42,720 bases of DNA from a virus (IMGVR_UViG_3300031576_000121:1-42720), one strand, 5' to 3'; positions 21,417-29,833 are shown, numbered from the stretch's first letter. Notes: generated from the letters alone by a model not told the origin. Made by a program: numbers and translations.

Positions 21417-21955
21417 ACCTGACTCTCTGCTAGAAATGTTTTCAGTGTGTCTTTAACTTGAGCAAATGGTCGAATGATTATCTTGGTGAAGTCGCATTGA
21501 ATCCCTAGGCGTTGCCAAGTGATCCCGTATGCATTCACATAGGTATCATCCTCAATCAATCCAATTCCCCACGTTCTCCCTTTCTTCTTGTGCTTAGGTT
21601 CTAGCCAGTCCTTAATTGATGCGATCCCGTTATCCTCATCGAATCGCGCAGATCGTGGTGCTAGGTATGCAATAAGAAAGATAGGTTCAGTTCGGTAGTT
21701 GATAATCGAGGGGCATTCCTTATGCCAGTGAGTGGTAAGTGCTTCTAACTTAGCCGTCACATCAGGGTTGATGAAATTCATACCCGGAATTTTAGCGTTC
21801 TTCAATGATGGTATTTTGGCTAACTCTCCATATAGTCGGATCTCGATCAGGTCTGGATTCGGTAGCGCTCCTTTAACATACAGATCGAGCTTGCTCTGTT
21901 CATAGAATATTCTGAAAGCCTCTGATTTTTTTAGCCTCACTCCATTTCGAATCAT
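21395..21955 (-). CDS. RusA-like Holliday-junction resolvase
   Basis: The protein has 186 residues with AAAGGGA before ATG 21955, overlapping the regulator stop by four bases. The start IEIRLYGELAKIPSLKNAK resembles the RusA N-terminal strand. The catalytic region is ARFDEDNGIASIKDWLEP with Asp106, Asp108, Asn109 and Lys115, and IEDDTYV with Asp136/137. RusA enzymes cut four-way DNA junctions as dimers. This fits the recombination genes on the same strand. The chain is longer than E. coli RusA (about 120 residues), mainly by an N-terminal extension. Confidence 0.75.
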   Translation of the reverse strand: MIRNGVRLKKSEAFRIFYEQSKLDLYVKGALPNPDLIEIRLYGELAKIPSLKNAKIPGMNFINPDVTAKLEALTTHWHKECPSIINYRTEPIFLIAYLAPRSARFDEDNGIASIKDWLEPKHKKKGRTWGIGLIEDDTYVNAYGITWQRLGIQCDFTKIIIRPFAQVKDTLKTFLAESQVCHLGNQ

Positions 21956-22164
21956 AATCCCTTTTGAGTGAATAGATCTGGTCTGATTTTCTTCCGTGAC
22001 ACTCCCGTAATTTGTTCAATTTTAATCGCTACTAACGCGGGGCAGTTATGGTGAAGGTAGTAGGAGATTGCTGGCTGCGATACTCCTAATTTCTTTCCTA
22101 AATCTTTCTCGGATCCTTCTCTTTGAATTGCCTCTTCGATCCCTTTATTTTTGCCTCTCCTCAT
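21952..22164 (-). CDS. YdaS/Cro-like helix-turn-helix regulator
   Basis: The protein has 70 residues. Residues 10-66 read EEAIQREGSEKDLGKKLGVSQPAISYYLHHNCPALVAIKIEQITGVSRKKIRPDLF, the pattern of YdaS-type Cro-like proteins: a GS-x-LAKKLGVS helix-turn-helix and a C-terminal IExxTGVxxxxIRPDLF end. (The quoted region is split here by its features: GKKLGVSQPAISYYL is the recognition part.) It is the first gene of the leftward operon, next to the dyad-rich control region, and probably regulates its own promoter and others. Confidence 0.85.
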   Translation of the reverse strand: MRRGKNKGIEEAIQREGSEKDLGKKLGVSQPAISYYLHHNCPALVAIKIEQITGVSRKKIRPDLFTQKGL

Positions 22165-22286
22165 TCTCTGAGCATAAAAGATCTTGATATGTCGAGAAAG
22201 CTCGAATTACCAGTGAAGTTCGGTATGAATAAAATACACTTCCCAGCGACGGAAGAAGATTGGAGTGAATTGCCTACTTGAAAGCC

Positions 22287-22343
22287 GCCGGATGAATGGC
22301 AGGGCTTGGGCCTTTTAATTTGGCCCGCCCAGCCATCACCGGC
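22287..22343. other. Long imperfect hairpin in the control region
   Basis: Nested arms pair as GCCGG/CCGGC, ATGGC/GCCAT, GGGC/GCCC and GGGCC/GGCCC around a loop of TTTTAATTT, with small internal bulges. It is markedly GC-rich compared with the flanks. No T-run follows on either strand, so it is not a standard terminator. It would lie in the leader of an early leftward transcript, where it could control elongation or translation. Confidence 0.6.
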
Positions 22344-22413
22344 TAAGTGCAAATTAGATACGGCAACGAAGAATGAGGGGGTACTTAGGGGGTTTTCCCC
22401 GATCCGTGTCAAG

Positions 22414-22430
22414 TATGAAAATTTTGCGTA
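22414..22430. promoter_or_regulatory. Degenerate operator-like site
   Basis: TATGAAAATTTTGCGTA matches 14 of 17 positions of the core of the perfect palindrome at 22451-22473. It lies 20 bp away. A strong and a weak site close together is typical of Cro/repressor operators. Confidence 0.45.
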
Positions 22431-22450
22431 GTATAAGTAGTTGATTTTAT

Positions 22451-22473
22451 AGCTATGCAATTTTTGCATAGCT
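22451..22473. promoter_or_regulatory. Perfect 10+3+10 palindrome, likely operator
   Basis: AGCTATGCAA (22451-22460) and its exact complement (22464-22473) flank TTT. On the minus strand a TATACT hexamer lies about 17-19 bases downstream, so a bound protein would block a leftward promoter. The YdaS-like regulator encoded next door is the obvious candidate ligand. Confidence 0.65.
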
Positions 22474-22530
22474 GAAATATGGTGTTTGTCAATCAATGTC
22501 TCGCACCTAAAATGGTCATTCGGCGTCCTA

Positions 22531-22548
22531 TTATGTCGATGCACGATA
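22531..22548. repeat. 18-bp inverted repeat, left arm
   Basis: TTATGTCGATGCACGATA here is the exact complement of 22671-22688. The arms are 122 bp apart and enclose the 7+3+7 dyad. They may be binding sites for a phage protein, such as terminase or an origin-binding factor. Confidence 0.85.
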
Positions 22549-22593
22549 GCTGTTCTAAAATCTGGTAAAGCCGTGATCTGAATCATTGTGTAT

Positions 22594-22610
22594 CTTTAAG
22601 TGCCTTAAAG
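22594..22610. promoter_or_regulatory. 7+3+7 dyad
   Basis: CTTTAAG (22594-22600), TGC and CTTAAAG (22604-22610) form a perfect dyad halfway between the 18-bp arms. It is operator-like by symmetry; no further evidence. Confidence 0.4.
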
Positions 22611-22670
22611 TAGGTCAATTCTCTCGTTAATTCGTCCATTTGAACTATTCTAAACTTCGATCTACCCCAT

Positions 22671-22688
22671 TATCGTGCATCGACATAA
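22671..22688. repeat. 18-bp inverted repeat, right arm
   Basis: TATCGTGCATCGACATAA ends nine bases before the ATG of the small terminase gene and takes the place of a ribosome-binding site. A protein bound here would be expected to affect expression of the packaging genes. Confidence 0.85.
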
Positions 22689-22697
22689 AATCATCTT

Positions 22698-23183
22698 ATG
22701 AAAGGTCGGAAACCTAAGCCAACTGTGCTGAAACTGCTCGCCGGGAATCCCGGCAAACGCGCAATCAATTCCGTTGAACCTCAATATGAGGTGTTAGGAG
22801 TCAAAGAGCCGCACGTTTTACTTGAGGAAAAAAACGAAATTGCTCGCTCTGAATGGGTTCGGGTTGTCCCGCTCTTAGTGGCCTCTGGAGTAGCGAAAGA
22901 CATCGATTCGGTTGCGCTACTTGCCTACTGCCTAGCCTATCAGCATTGGTACAAAGCCGAGGAATTGGTCCGTATTCATGGTCCCTTGATTCGAACGTCT
23001 GCCGGGTGGCTTACAACCTCCCCTGCCATGCGTCTCGCCGACGCTCAACTCTCAAAGATGCGTGAATTTCTCTCCGACTTTGGTATGACTCCTACCTCTC
23101 GCGTCAGAATCAAATGCGATCTTCCAGCATCACACACTGACGAATTAGAGGAGTATCTGAAACGTGGGAAATCAGCTTCCTGA
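22698..23183 (+). CDS. Terminase small subunit, P27 family
   Basis: The protein has 161 residues. The start MKGRKPKPTVLKLLAGNPGK is the typical opening of P27-family small terminases. Helical segments follow (EWVRVVPLLVASGVAKDIDSVALLAYCLAYQHWYKA) with the conserved SPAMRLADAQLSKMREFLSDFGMTPTSR. It recognises packaging sites and feeds DNA to the large subunit. It overlaps the large subunit gene by 20 bases. No Shine-Dalgarno sequence is visible before ATG 22698; a repeat arm lies there instead. Confidence 0.93.
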   Translation: MKGRKPKPTVLKLLAGNPGKRAINSVEPQYEVLGVKEPHVLLEEKNEIARSEWVRVVPLLVASGVAKDIDSVALLAYCLAYQHWYKAEELVRIHGPLIRTSAGWLTTSPAMRLADAQLSKMREFLSDFGMTPTSRVRIKCDLPASHTDELEEYLKRGKSAS

Positions 23184-24843
23184 TATTGAAGAAGCTCAAA
23201 ATTACGCTCGAAAAGTTGTAGCTGGAGAAATCCCTGCCGGAAAACTCCTTCAACTCTCATGTAAGCGCCATCTTGTTGACCTCCAACACGCCCCTTCCCG
23301 TGGATTCGAGTTCGATATCGGAGCCGCTACCCACATTATTAAATTTTTCCACTTCCTCTATCACTCCAAGGGAGAGTGGGCTGGTAAGGAATTTTTCCTC
23401 GAACCGTGGCAGAAGTTTCTCCTCGCTTACACATTCGGGTGGATTAATAAAGCTACTGGGCTTCGGAGGTTCCGAACCTCGTATAATGAATTACCTCGCA
23501 AGAGCGGCAAAAGCACTATGGCCGCCGGAGTCGGTCTATATATGTTTTTTGCTGACGGTGAACCCGGTGCTGAAGTCTACGCCGCTGCTACGAAGAAGGA
23601 CCAAGCTCGAATCGTTCATTCGGAAGCTATTCGCATGGTTCGCTCATCTCCTAAATTAATGAAGCGAATTAATATTTTTCGGGATAATTTACATGTCACG
23701 CAAACTGCCTCAAAGTTCGAGCCACTCGGCGCTGATGAGGATACCCTTGATGGTCTCAATATCCACTGCGCCATTATTGATGAAGTTCACGCCCACAAAA
23801 AACGTGGCGTTTATGATGTTCTAGACACTGCAACTGGCGCTCGAAGACAGCCTTTAATATTCACAATTACTACTGCTGGGTTCGACCGGGAATCAATCTG
23901 TTGGGACTTACACTCACATGCTGAACGGGTTCTCATGGGGATTGTTCAAGATGATACATTTGCTGTCTTTATCGCTTCTGCTGATGAAGATGATGACTGG
24001 AGAGAAGAGATTACGTGGAAAAAAGCAAACCCTAATTTTGGAATTTCCGTCAAACCCGATGACCTTGCCCGAAAACGTGACGCTGCAATCTCCATGACTT
24101 CCTCACAGAACACTTTTCGCCGACTCCACCTCAATCAATGGACCGAGCAAGATGTCCGGTGGATATCGATGGATGTTTGGGATTCTATTACTACCCCTGT
24201 GAACCCGGATGAGCTTCTCGGTCTCGGTTGTTATGCCGGAATCGACCTAGCTTCTACGACTGATGTCGCTGCTCTTTCATTAGTTTTCCCTATGCTCGAT
24301 GGTGCTGTGAAGATTCTTCCTTTTTTTTGGATACCCGAAGAAAACGCCATCGCCCGTTCCAAGCGTGACCGTGTAATGTATGACCAATGGATTCGGGATG
24401 GTCATATTTTTGCGACTCCCGGCAACGTTATCGACTTCGATTTTATCCGCAAAACTGTCAACGAACTCGGAGAAAAGTATCAGATCTTAGAGATAGCCAT
24501 CGACCGATGGAACTCCACTCAATTGACTACGCAACTTCAGGGTGATGGCTACATGATGGTTCCGGTTGGTCAAGGTTATGCCACTATGTCCAGTCCATCG
24601 AAAAAACTGGAAGAATTGCTACTTAGTAAACGACTTCATCATGGCGGTCATCCCGTTCTCCGTTGGATGGCATCCAACGTAACTCTCGAACAGGACGCTG
24701 CTGGAAACATCAAGCCCTCGAAAGGAAAATCCCGCGAGAAGATCGACGGCATCGTCTCTATCGTAAACGCTCTCGGTAGGTTAATAATTAAACAGGACAA
24801 TTCGGGATCCCCATACCTTGAGCGAGGCATAGTCACACTCTGA
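23164..24843 (+). CDS. Terminase large subunit (HK97-like, Terminase_1)
   Basis: The protein has 559 residues from GTG 23164. The ATPase has Walker A at about residues 112-118 (RKSGKST) and Walker B at about 203-209 (CAIIDEVHAH). The nuclease domain has Asp in GIDLASTTD (about 359-367) and in IAIDRW (about 445), with a further acidic site expected near the C-terminus. It translocates DNA into the prohead and cuts concatemers. It overlaps the portal start by one base. The aromatic FFLEPWQKFLL segment before Walker A is typical. Confidence 0.97.
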   Translation: MGNQLPDIEEAQNYARKVVAGEIPAGKLLQLSCKRHLVDLQHAPSRGFEFDIGAATHIIKFFHFLYHSKGEWAGKEFFLEPWQKFLLAYTFGWINKATGLRRFRTSYNELPRKSGKSTMAAGVGLYMFFADGEPGAEVYAAATKKDQARIVHSEAIRMVRSSPKLMKRINIFRDNLHVTQTASKFEPLGADEDTLDGLNIHCAIIDEVHAHKKRGVYDVLDTATGARRQPLIFTITTAGFDRESICWDLHSHAERVLMGIVQDDTFAVFIASADEDDDWREEITWKKANPNFGISVKPDDLARKRDAAISMTSSQNTFRRLHLNQWTEQDVRWISMDVWDSITTPVNPDELLGLGCYAGIDLASTTDVAALSLVFPMLDGAVKILPFFWIPEENAIARSKRDRVMYDQWIRDGHIFATPGNVIDFDFIRKTVNELGEKYQILEIAIDRWNSTQLTTQLQGDGYMMVPVGQGYATMSSPSKKLEELLLSKRLHHGGHPVLRWMASNVTLEQDAAGNIKPSKGKSREKIDGIVSIVNALGRLIIKQDNSGSPYLERGIVTL

Positions 24844-26597
24844 TGAGAATATTCGGGTTTAATATTAAGCGAGGAGAAAAGAGAGCCGTCAACCAATCAC
24901 TCGAAAGCTACGCTCTTTTCGGAAACTATAATAATTCTGCGTCCGGTATTCAGGTTACACCTCAATCCGCTATGACATCTAGCGCCGTTTACGCCTGTGT
25001 TCGTGTTCTAGCTGAAACAATCGCAAGTCTTCCTTTATTTCTCTATAAGCGACTTCCTGAAGGAGGAAAAGAAAAAGATCCCTCCCATTCTCTTTTTTAC
25101 ATACTGCATGACCAGCCCAATGAATACCAAACTTCGTTCGAGTTTCGTGAGATGCTTATGGGCCATCTTGCCCTACGCGGTAATGCTTATGCTCAAATTA
25201 TGTTCAAAGGGGACGGGAAAATTGAAGCCCTCACCCCTCTTCATCCTGATTACATCAAGATGATTCGTCTTCCTGATGGTCGGTTTTTTTACCAGTACAG
25301 GGTTCCTAACGTCAACAAACAAATTAACCTCCGTTATGACGAAGTCCTGCACCTCAAGGGGTTATCTTCCGATGGTTGGGAAGGGATTTCTCCAATTGAT
25401 ACTTTACGAAATGCGGTTGGCTTAACTCTGGCCGCTGACGAACACGGCGCTCGCTTCTTTTCCAACAACGCACAACCCGGTGGAATTTTAAAATACCCTC
25501 ACAAACTTCAGCACAAAGAGTTAGATAACCTCCGCGCCTCTTGGGAGAAAGTTCACGCTGGCCCTAAAAACGCATCCAAAATTGCTATCCTTGAAAACGG
25601 GATGGAATGGATATCTATCGGGATGAACAATGAACAGGCTCAATTCCTTGAAACTCGTCAGTTTCAAGTCACAGAGATAGCTCGCATCTTCCGTGTCCCT
25701 CCCCACATGATTGCCGATCTTTCTAAGTCCTCATTCTCAAACATAGAGCAACAGTCAATTGACTTCGTCACCAATACGGTTACCCCTTGGGTAGTCCGTT
25801 GGGAACAAGCAATCAAGAAGACATTACTCACAGACAAAGAAAAGCCGGTCTACCTAGCTGAATTTCTAATCCAAGGTCTCCTGCGTGGCGATTCCAAGGC
25901 TCGCGCCGAATATTTTCAACTCGCCCGCACTAATGGATGGTTGAATGTCGATGAGATTCGAGAAATCGAAAACATGAATCCCTTGCCTGATGGAAAGGGA
26001 AAAATCTATATCCAACCTATGAACATGCAGGAAGTTGGCGCTGAACCCGAAAAGGATGCGCCCGAAGATCCGAAAGTCTCGGACGAAGAAACTGAGACAA
26101 AATCTTTTGACTTAAAGTATGTCCGATCCTCTTCAGTCCTAATGTTTGCTGACATTTATGCTCGACTTCTTAACAAAGAAAACAAGGCACTGGAAACTGC
26201 GAAAAGAAAAGATGAACTAGTTACGTGGGCTGCAAAGTTTTATCCACACCATAAGTCGGTTCTCGCAGACTCCCTCCGTTCTGCAATCTCGGTTTTCGCA
26301 GCTCACGTTTATTCCTCTCTAGGCATGAAGCCGGTTGGAGATGATCCTACGTCTATGATTGAAGACTTACTTGACCGCGCCGTCCTCGACTATATGAAAA
26401 ATCCGCGCCGCTCTGCTACTGAGCTAGGTGAGATGCTGGTTCGAGATATCGAGGATCGGGTTAGATCCGTTACGGGTAAATTAATCGAACCGATCACTCT
26501 CCCTTCTAAACCGAAACAAACAATTAAAGATGTGGAAGTATTACGGGACGAAACTGGTCGTATGATCGGGGCTAGAATCAAGGAGACTACCCTATGA
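24843..26597 (+). CDS. Portal protein, HK97 family
   Basis: The protein has 584 residues. The HK97-type core is clear: TSSAVYACVRVLAETIASLPLFLYKR, ELLMGHLALRGNAYAQI-like text (REMLMGHLALRGNAYAQIMF), ARFFSNNAQPGGILKYP, ILENGMEW and EIARIFRVPPHMIADLSKSSFSN. The usual length is about 400-430; the extra 150-180 residues at the C-terminus (after about 405) start with an acidic linker (EPEKDAPEDPKVSDEETETK) and continue as a helical domain. The dodecameric portal is the DNA gate of the capsid. The extension may help scaffolding or minor capsid functions. Confidence 0.96.
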   Translation: MRIFGFNIKRGEKRAVNQSLESYALFGNYNNSASGIQVTPQSAMTSSAVYACVRVLAETIASLPLFLYKRLPEGGKEKDPSHSLFYILHDQPNEYQTSFEFREMLMGHLALRGNAYAQIMFKGDGKIEALTPLHPDYIKMIRLPDGRFFYQYRVPNVNKQINLRYDEVLHLKGLSSDGWEGISPIDTLRNAVGLTLAADEHGARFFSNNAQPGGILKYPHKLQHKELDNLRASWEKVHAGPKNASKIAILENGMEWISIGMNNEQAQFLETRQFQVTEIARIFRVPPHMIADLSKSSFSNIEQQSIDFVTNTVTPWVVRWEQAIKKTLLTDKEKPVYLAEFLIQGLLRGDSKARAEYFQLARTNGWLNVDEIREIENMNPLPDGKGKIYIQPMNMQEVGAEPEKDAPEDPKVSDEETETKSFDLKYVRSSSVLMFADIYARLLNKENKALETAKRKDELVTWAAKFYPHHKSVLADSLRSAISVFAAHVYSSLGMKPVGDDPTSMIEDLLDRAVLDYMKNPRRSATELGEMLVRDIEDRVRSVTGKLIEPITLPSKPKQTIKDVEVLRDETGRMIGARIKETTL

Positions 26598-27034
26598 CCA
26601 TCTTCACCGGCACAATTCAATTCTATCACTCTTGGAAAGAGCAAATCGGTAAGACTGCTAACCTTGGTTCAGATACCTTTAAAATACTTCTCACTACCTC
26701 TCTTTATGTTCCCGATTTAGCTAATCACAGTGTTCTTGCAGATATCACGAATGAAGTTTCTGGGAACGGTTATGCTCGTCAAACTCTCGGCTCCGTCATC
26801 TTTAATCAATCTGGCGGTGTGGCTAAATTCGACTTTGCCGATCCGGTCTTTACTGCATCCGGCGGCAACATCGTTTCGCGTCGATGGATTATATTCGATG
26901 ACACCGTGGCTTCCCCTGTCAAACCACTTGTCTGTGTCGGTCTACTCGATAGTGCTGATCAGGATGTCACTGTTTTCGATGGAAATACTTTAACTTTCAA
27001 CGTCAATGCAGCAGGGTTGTTTACTTTATCGTGA
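26594..27034 (+). CDS. Probable virion structural protein
   Basis: The protein has 146 residues and overlaps the portal stop by four bases. The sequence IQFYHSWKEQIGKTANLGSDTFKILLTTSLYVPDLANHSVLADITNEVSGNGYARQTL is a recurrent start in phage structural proteins that sit beside fibre or decoration proteins. The remainder is beta-rich (RRWIIFDDTVASPVKPLVCVGLLD). It may form a head spike or fibre base. Family role is inferred. Confidence 0.75.
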   Translation: MTIFTGTIQFYHSWKEQIGKTANLGSDTFKILLTTSLYVPDLANHSVLADITNEVSGNGYARQTLGSVIFNQSGGVAKFDFADPVFTASGGNIVSRRWIIFDDTVASPVKPLVCVGLLDSADQDVTVFDGNTLTFNVNAAGLFTLS

Positions 27035-27180
27035 GATACTTTTTAGTTCTGATAATTCTGTTACTGACATCTTGCATCGCAGAGACCAAGCCACGCTGCC
27101 CTTATGGATATGAGTTTTTTGGGAACCGATGCGGTCGGGCCTCGATAGATTGGGTATCTTTAGAGGGGTTTCATGGCTGA
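27031..27180 (+). CDS. 49-residue lipoprotein
   Basis: GTG 27031 overlaps the upstream TGA, and the frame runs to TGA 27178-27180, overlapping the next start by eight bases. The product is MRYFLVLIILLLTSC followed by 34 residues. Residues 1-15 are a lipoprotein signal with lipobox LTSC and Cys15 as the lipidation site. The mature part has two more cysteines (PRCPYGYEFFGNRCGR). It is an unexpected gene among head genes. It may act in superinfection exclusion, or decorate the envelope late in infection. The ribosome site is weak. Confidence 0.6.
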   Translation: MRYFLVLIILLLTSCIAETKPRCPYGYEFFGNRCGRASIDWVSLEGFHG

Positions 27181-29821
27181 TAATATTACACTACCGGGAA
27201 ATGGATCGCTTGTTGCTACCGACGAAATCACTCGTTCGGCAATCCTTCAACATGCTCAATTGTTCAAAATAATTCTCGGAACCGAGAATAATTACTCAGG
27301 CATGTTGGATTTCGGTCAACAAGTAATGACGGCTAGTTTACCTGTGGTAATTGCTTCTAATCAATCGGTAATACCCATTTCAGATAACAGCGGATCTCTT
27401 ACGGTTGATGCCGTTGATCTAGATATCCGTAATCTCACTTCTACTGATGTCGTAACTGTCACAGGTGGAGCAGGTCAGACAGCGGATGTTAAAATCACGC
27501 TTGACGGTGAGGTGGTTGTTTTAGGTGCTGGGGCCGCTTCTATCGGCATTCTTGGGGCAAATTCTGGCGTTGATATAGGCGATGTTACTATCAATAACGC
27601 TAGTGGTACATCAGCAGTAAACATTCAAGATGGTGGGAATTCAATCACTATTGATGGATCCGTATCCATATCTGGAGCGGTTGATACTGAACTTCCGGCA
27701 GCCGCAACACTTACCGATAATTTTGCTAATCCTACGACTCCAGCTATTGGGGCATTTAGCATGGTTTGGGATGGTGCAACGTGGGATAGACAGCTTGGCG
27801 ATCAGACGGATGGAACATTAGTAAATCTTGGGAGTAACAACGATGTTACTATAACAAGTCAAGTTCCCGGTACAGGCGCAACAAATCTCGGTAAGGCTAT
27901 CGATTCGGTCGCGGGTACAACTGACACGGGAGTAGCAATGCTCGCGGTTGAAGATGCTTCCCTTAGTGCTACTGCAACTGCTGATGGAGATTATGCCCCA
28001 CTCCGAACCACTGCTCGCGGTGCTTTATGGAGTTCGCTTGATGAAGCTACAATTATTACTGATGCTCAGGCTGTAGATGGCAGTCCAGCGGGAACTGTTG
28101 GATTTCACATTCTCGGTACTGATGGAACAAACGCGCAGATTTTTAAAACCGACTCTAATGGTGAACTTCAAGTTGATGTGCTTACTCTTCCAGCCATCAC
28201 CGGCACAGTTACCGCTAACGCAGGCAGTGGAACTTTTGTAAATTCTGATACTGCTACTCAAGTAGATGATGCTCCATTCACTCCCGCAACTTCCAGAATC
28301 TTAATGATTGGTGCTGAATTTGATGATACTACGCCCGATTCCGTGAATGAGGGTGATGGTGGTGCGATTAGAATGTCGGCTAATCGAAATCTTTACTCCA
28401 CGATTCGAGATGCAGCAGGGAATGAAAGGGGTGTAAACGTTACCGCTGGGAACGCCTTAGTTGTTGACGGGTCTGCCGTTACTCAACCTATTTCAGGGAC
28501 TGTATCGGTCACAGAACCCGTTTCGGTAGATGATAATGCCGGAAGCTTAACTATAGATGCTCCAGTTGGGACTCCAGTAAATGTGCGAATAGGGGACGGG
28601 ACTGATACCGCTACAGTTACGGCAGGGGGCAGGCTTCAAGTTGAAGCAACTGGCTCAGGAACATTTACCGTTACTGATGATGGAGCTTTTGATGTTGTAA
28701 ATATTTCCGGCACTGTGTCGCTTCCAACCGGGGCGGCAACTTCAGCAAACCAATCAACTGAAATCACGGCACTCCAATTAATTGATGATGTTGTTCATTC
28801 AGGAGATGCTGTAGTTAGTAAGTATGCGCTCATTGGCGCTGTGCTTGATGACACATCTCCGGCAACCGTCACAGAAAATCAAGCCCAATCTTTGCGCATG
28901 TCAACCAGACGTGCGCTCCTTATTGAAGGAGTGGCAAGCGGTACAGCGGTAAATACTTCTGCTGCACAATCTGGTATTTGGAATATTAACAACGTATCCG
29001 GTACGGTTAGTTTACCGACCGGGGCAGCTACTAGCGCAAATCAAAGCACTGAAATTACCGCCCTGCAGCTTCTTGATGATGTTGTTGCGACCGATGGTAG
29101 TGCCGCATTAACCAAACTTTATCAGGTAGGCGGAACTGACGGTACAAATGCTCAAATTCTAAAGACAGATACGGCAGGAGAACTTCAAGTAGATGTTCTT
29201 ACTTCTGCGCTTCCTACTGGTGCTGCTAGTCTAACAGAGCAACAGACTCAAACCGCATCCCTTTCAGTCTTAGATGATTGGGACAATGCGGCATCGGACG
29301 GAGCAAGTATTTCCGGTGATATTGCTCATGACACAGCCGATGCCGGAGAACCTGTTAAAATCGGGTATAAGGCAATTGCTCATGGCGCTAATCCAACAGC
29401 AGTAGCGGCAAATGACAGATCGGACTCATATTCCAATCGTCACGGGATTCCGTGGGTTTTGGGCGGACATCCAAACATAGTTACTGTTCGTGCTAATTAT
29501 ACAGCCGCACAAACTGATACCGCCATTGTTACTATAGCTGGTGGGTTAAAGATTGTAGTTACTCGATGCTCAGTTACGGCGCATAACGCGAATAGTGTAA
29601 ATACCACCGTTGTGATTGGTTTTGGTGCAGTAAATACCCCAACAACTACCGGCGTGATTTTGGCGCATCCGGGAATTGCAGCAGGCTCAGGTGTGGTAGA
29701 AGGAAGTGGAAGCGGAATGTTAGGGGTTGGTGCAGATGGGGAAGATTTACGAATCACTAGTTCCGTTCCAACCGGTGGAAGTATTGATGTTGTTACGAGT
29801 TATTTTACAATTGAAAGTTAA
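27173..29821 (+). CDS. Large repeat-rich virion fibre protein
   Basis: The protein has 882 residues; GAGGGG lies before ATG 27173. Residues 1-45 (MADNITLPGNGSLVATDEITRSA...QHAQLFKI) match the start of the 469-residue fibre at 4172. The body is beta-rich and repetitive. GTVSLPTGAATSANQSTEI recurs near residues 514 and 611, and GTDGTNAQIxKTDxxGELQVDVLT near 315 and 652. A stretch around residue 235 (NLGKAIDSVAGTTDTGVAML) is like the 4172 repeats. The last 200 residues form another domain. It is probably a head or tail fibre with a shared anchor. Host binding is inferred. Confidence 0.85.
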   Translation: MADNITLPGNGSLVATDEITRSAILQHAQLFKIILGTENNYSGMLDFGQQVMTASLPVVIASNQSVIPISDNSGSLTVDAVDLDIRNLTSTDVVTVTGGAGQTADVKITLDGEVVVLGAGAASIGILGANSGVDIGDVTINNASGTSAVNIQDGGNSITIDGSVSISGAVDTELPAAATLTDNFANPTTPAIGAFSMVWDGATWDRQLGDQTDGTLVNLGSNNDVTITSQVPGTGATNLGKAIDSVAGTTDTGVAMLAVEDASLSATATADGDYAPLRTTARGALWSSLDEATIITDAQAVDGSPAGTVGFHILGTDGTNAQIFKTDSNGELQVDVLTLPAITGTVTANAGSGTFVNSDTATQVDDAPFTPATSRILMIGAEFDDTTPDSVNEGDGGAIRMSANRNLYSTIRDAAGNERGVNVTAGNALVVDGSAVTQPISGTVSVTEPVSVDDNAGSLTIDAPVGTPVNVRIGDGTDTATVTAGGRLQVEATGSGTFTVTDDGAFDVVNISGTVSLPTGAATSANQSTEITALQLIDDVVHSGDAVVSKYALIGAVLDDTSPATVTENQAQSLRMSTRRALLIEGVASGTAVNTSAAQSGIWNINNVSGTVSLPTGAATSANQSTEITALQLLDDVVATDGSAALTKLYQVGGTDGTNAQILKTDTAGELQVDVLTSALPTGAASLTEQQTQTASLSVLDDWDNAASDGASISGDIAHDTADAGEPVKIGYKAIAHGANPTAVAANDRSDSYSNRHGIPWVLGGHPNIVTVRANYTAAQTDTAIVTIAGGLKIVVTRCSVTAHNANSVNTTVVIGFGAVNTPTTTGVILAHPGIAAGSGVVEGSGSGMLGVGADGEDLRITSSVPTGGSIDVVTSYFTIES

Positions 29822-29833
29822 GGAGAATTAGTT

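Larger units (their letters stand above)
22165..22697. promoter_or_regulatory. Divergent control region between early and late blocks
   Basis: This is the longest stretch without a convincing gene (533 bp). It contains, in order, a 57-nt imperfect hairpin, GGGG-TTTT-CCCC, a degenerate and a perfect palindrome, one arm of an 18-bp inverted repeat, a 7+3+7 dyad and the second arm. TTGACA hexamers occur on the minus strand at 22412-22407 and 22492-22487, and TATACT at 22435-22430, but no pair has ideal spacing. It probably holds the early and late promoters, operators for the YdaS-like protein and possibly the origin. Confidence 0.7.

Noticed and set aside
22161-22586. Minus-strand 141-codon frame across the control region
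   Set aside because: It contains the palindrome, the hairpin and the repeat arm, has no ribosome site, and its translation shows no domain. The region is better read as regulatory DNA.
27173-29821. Diversity-generating retroelement target in the large fibre
   Set aside because: No reverse transcriptase gene or template repeat is visible anywhere in the genome.
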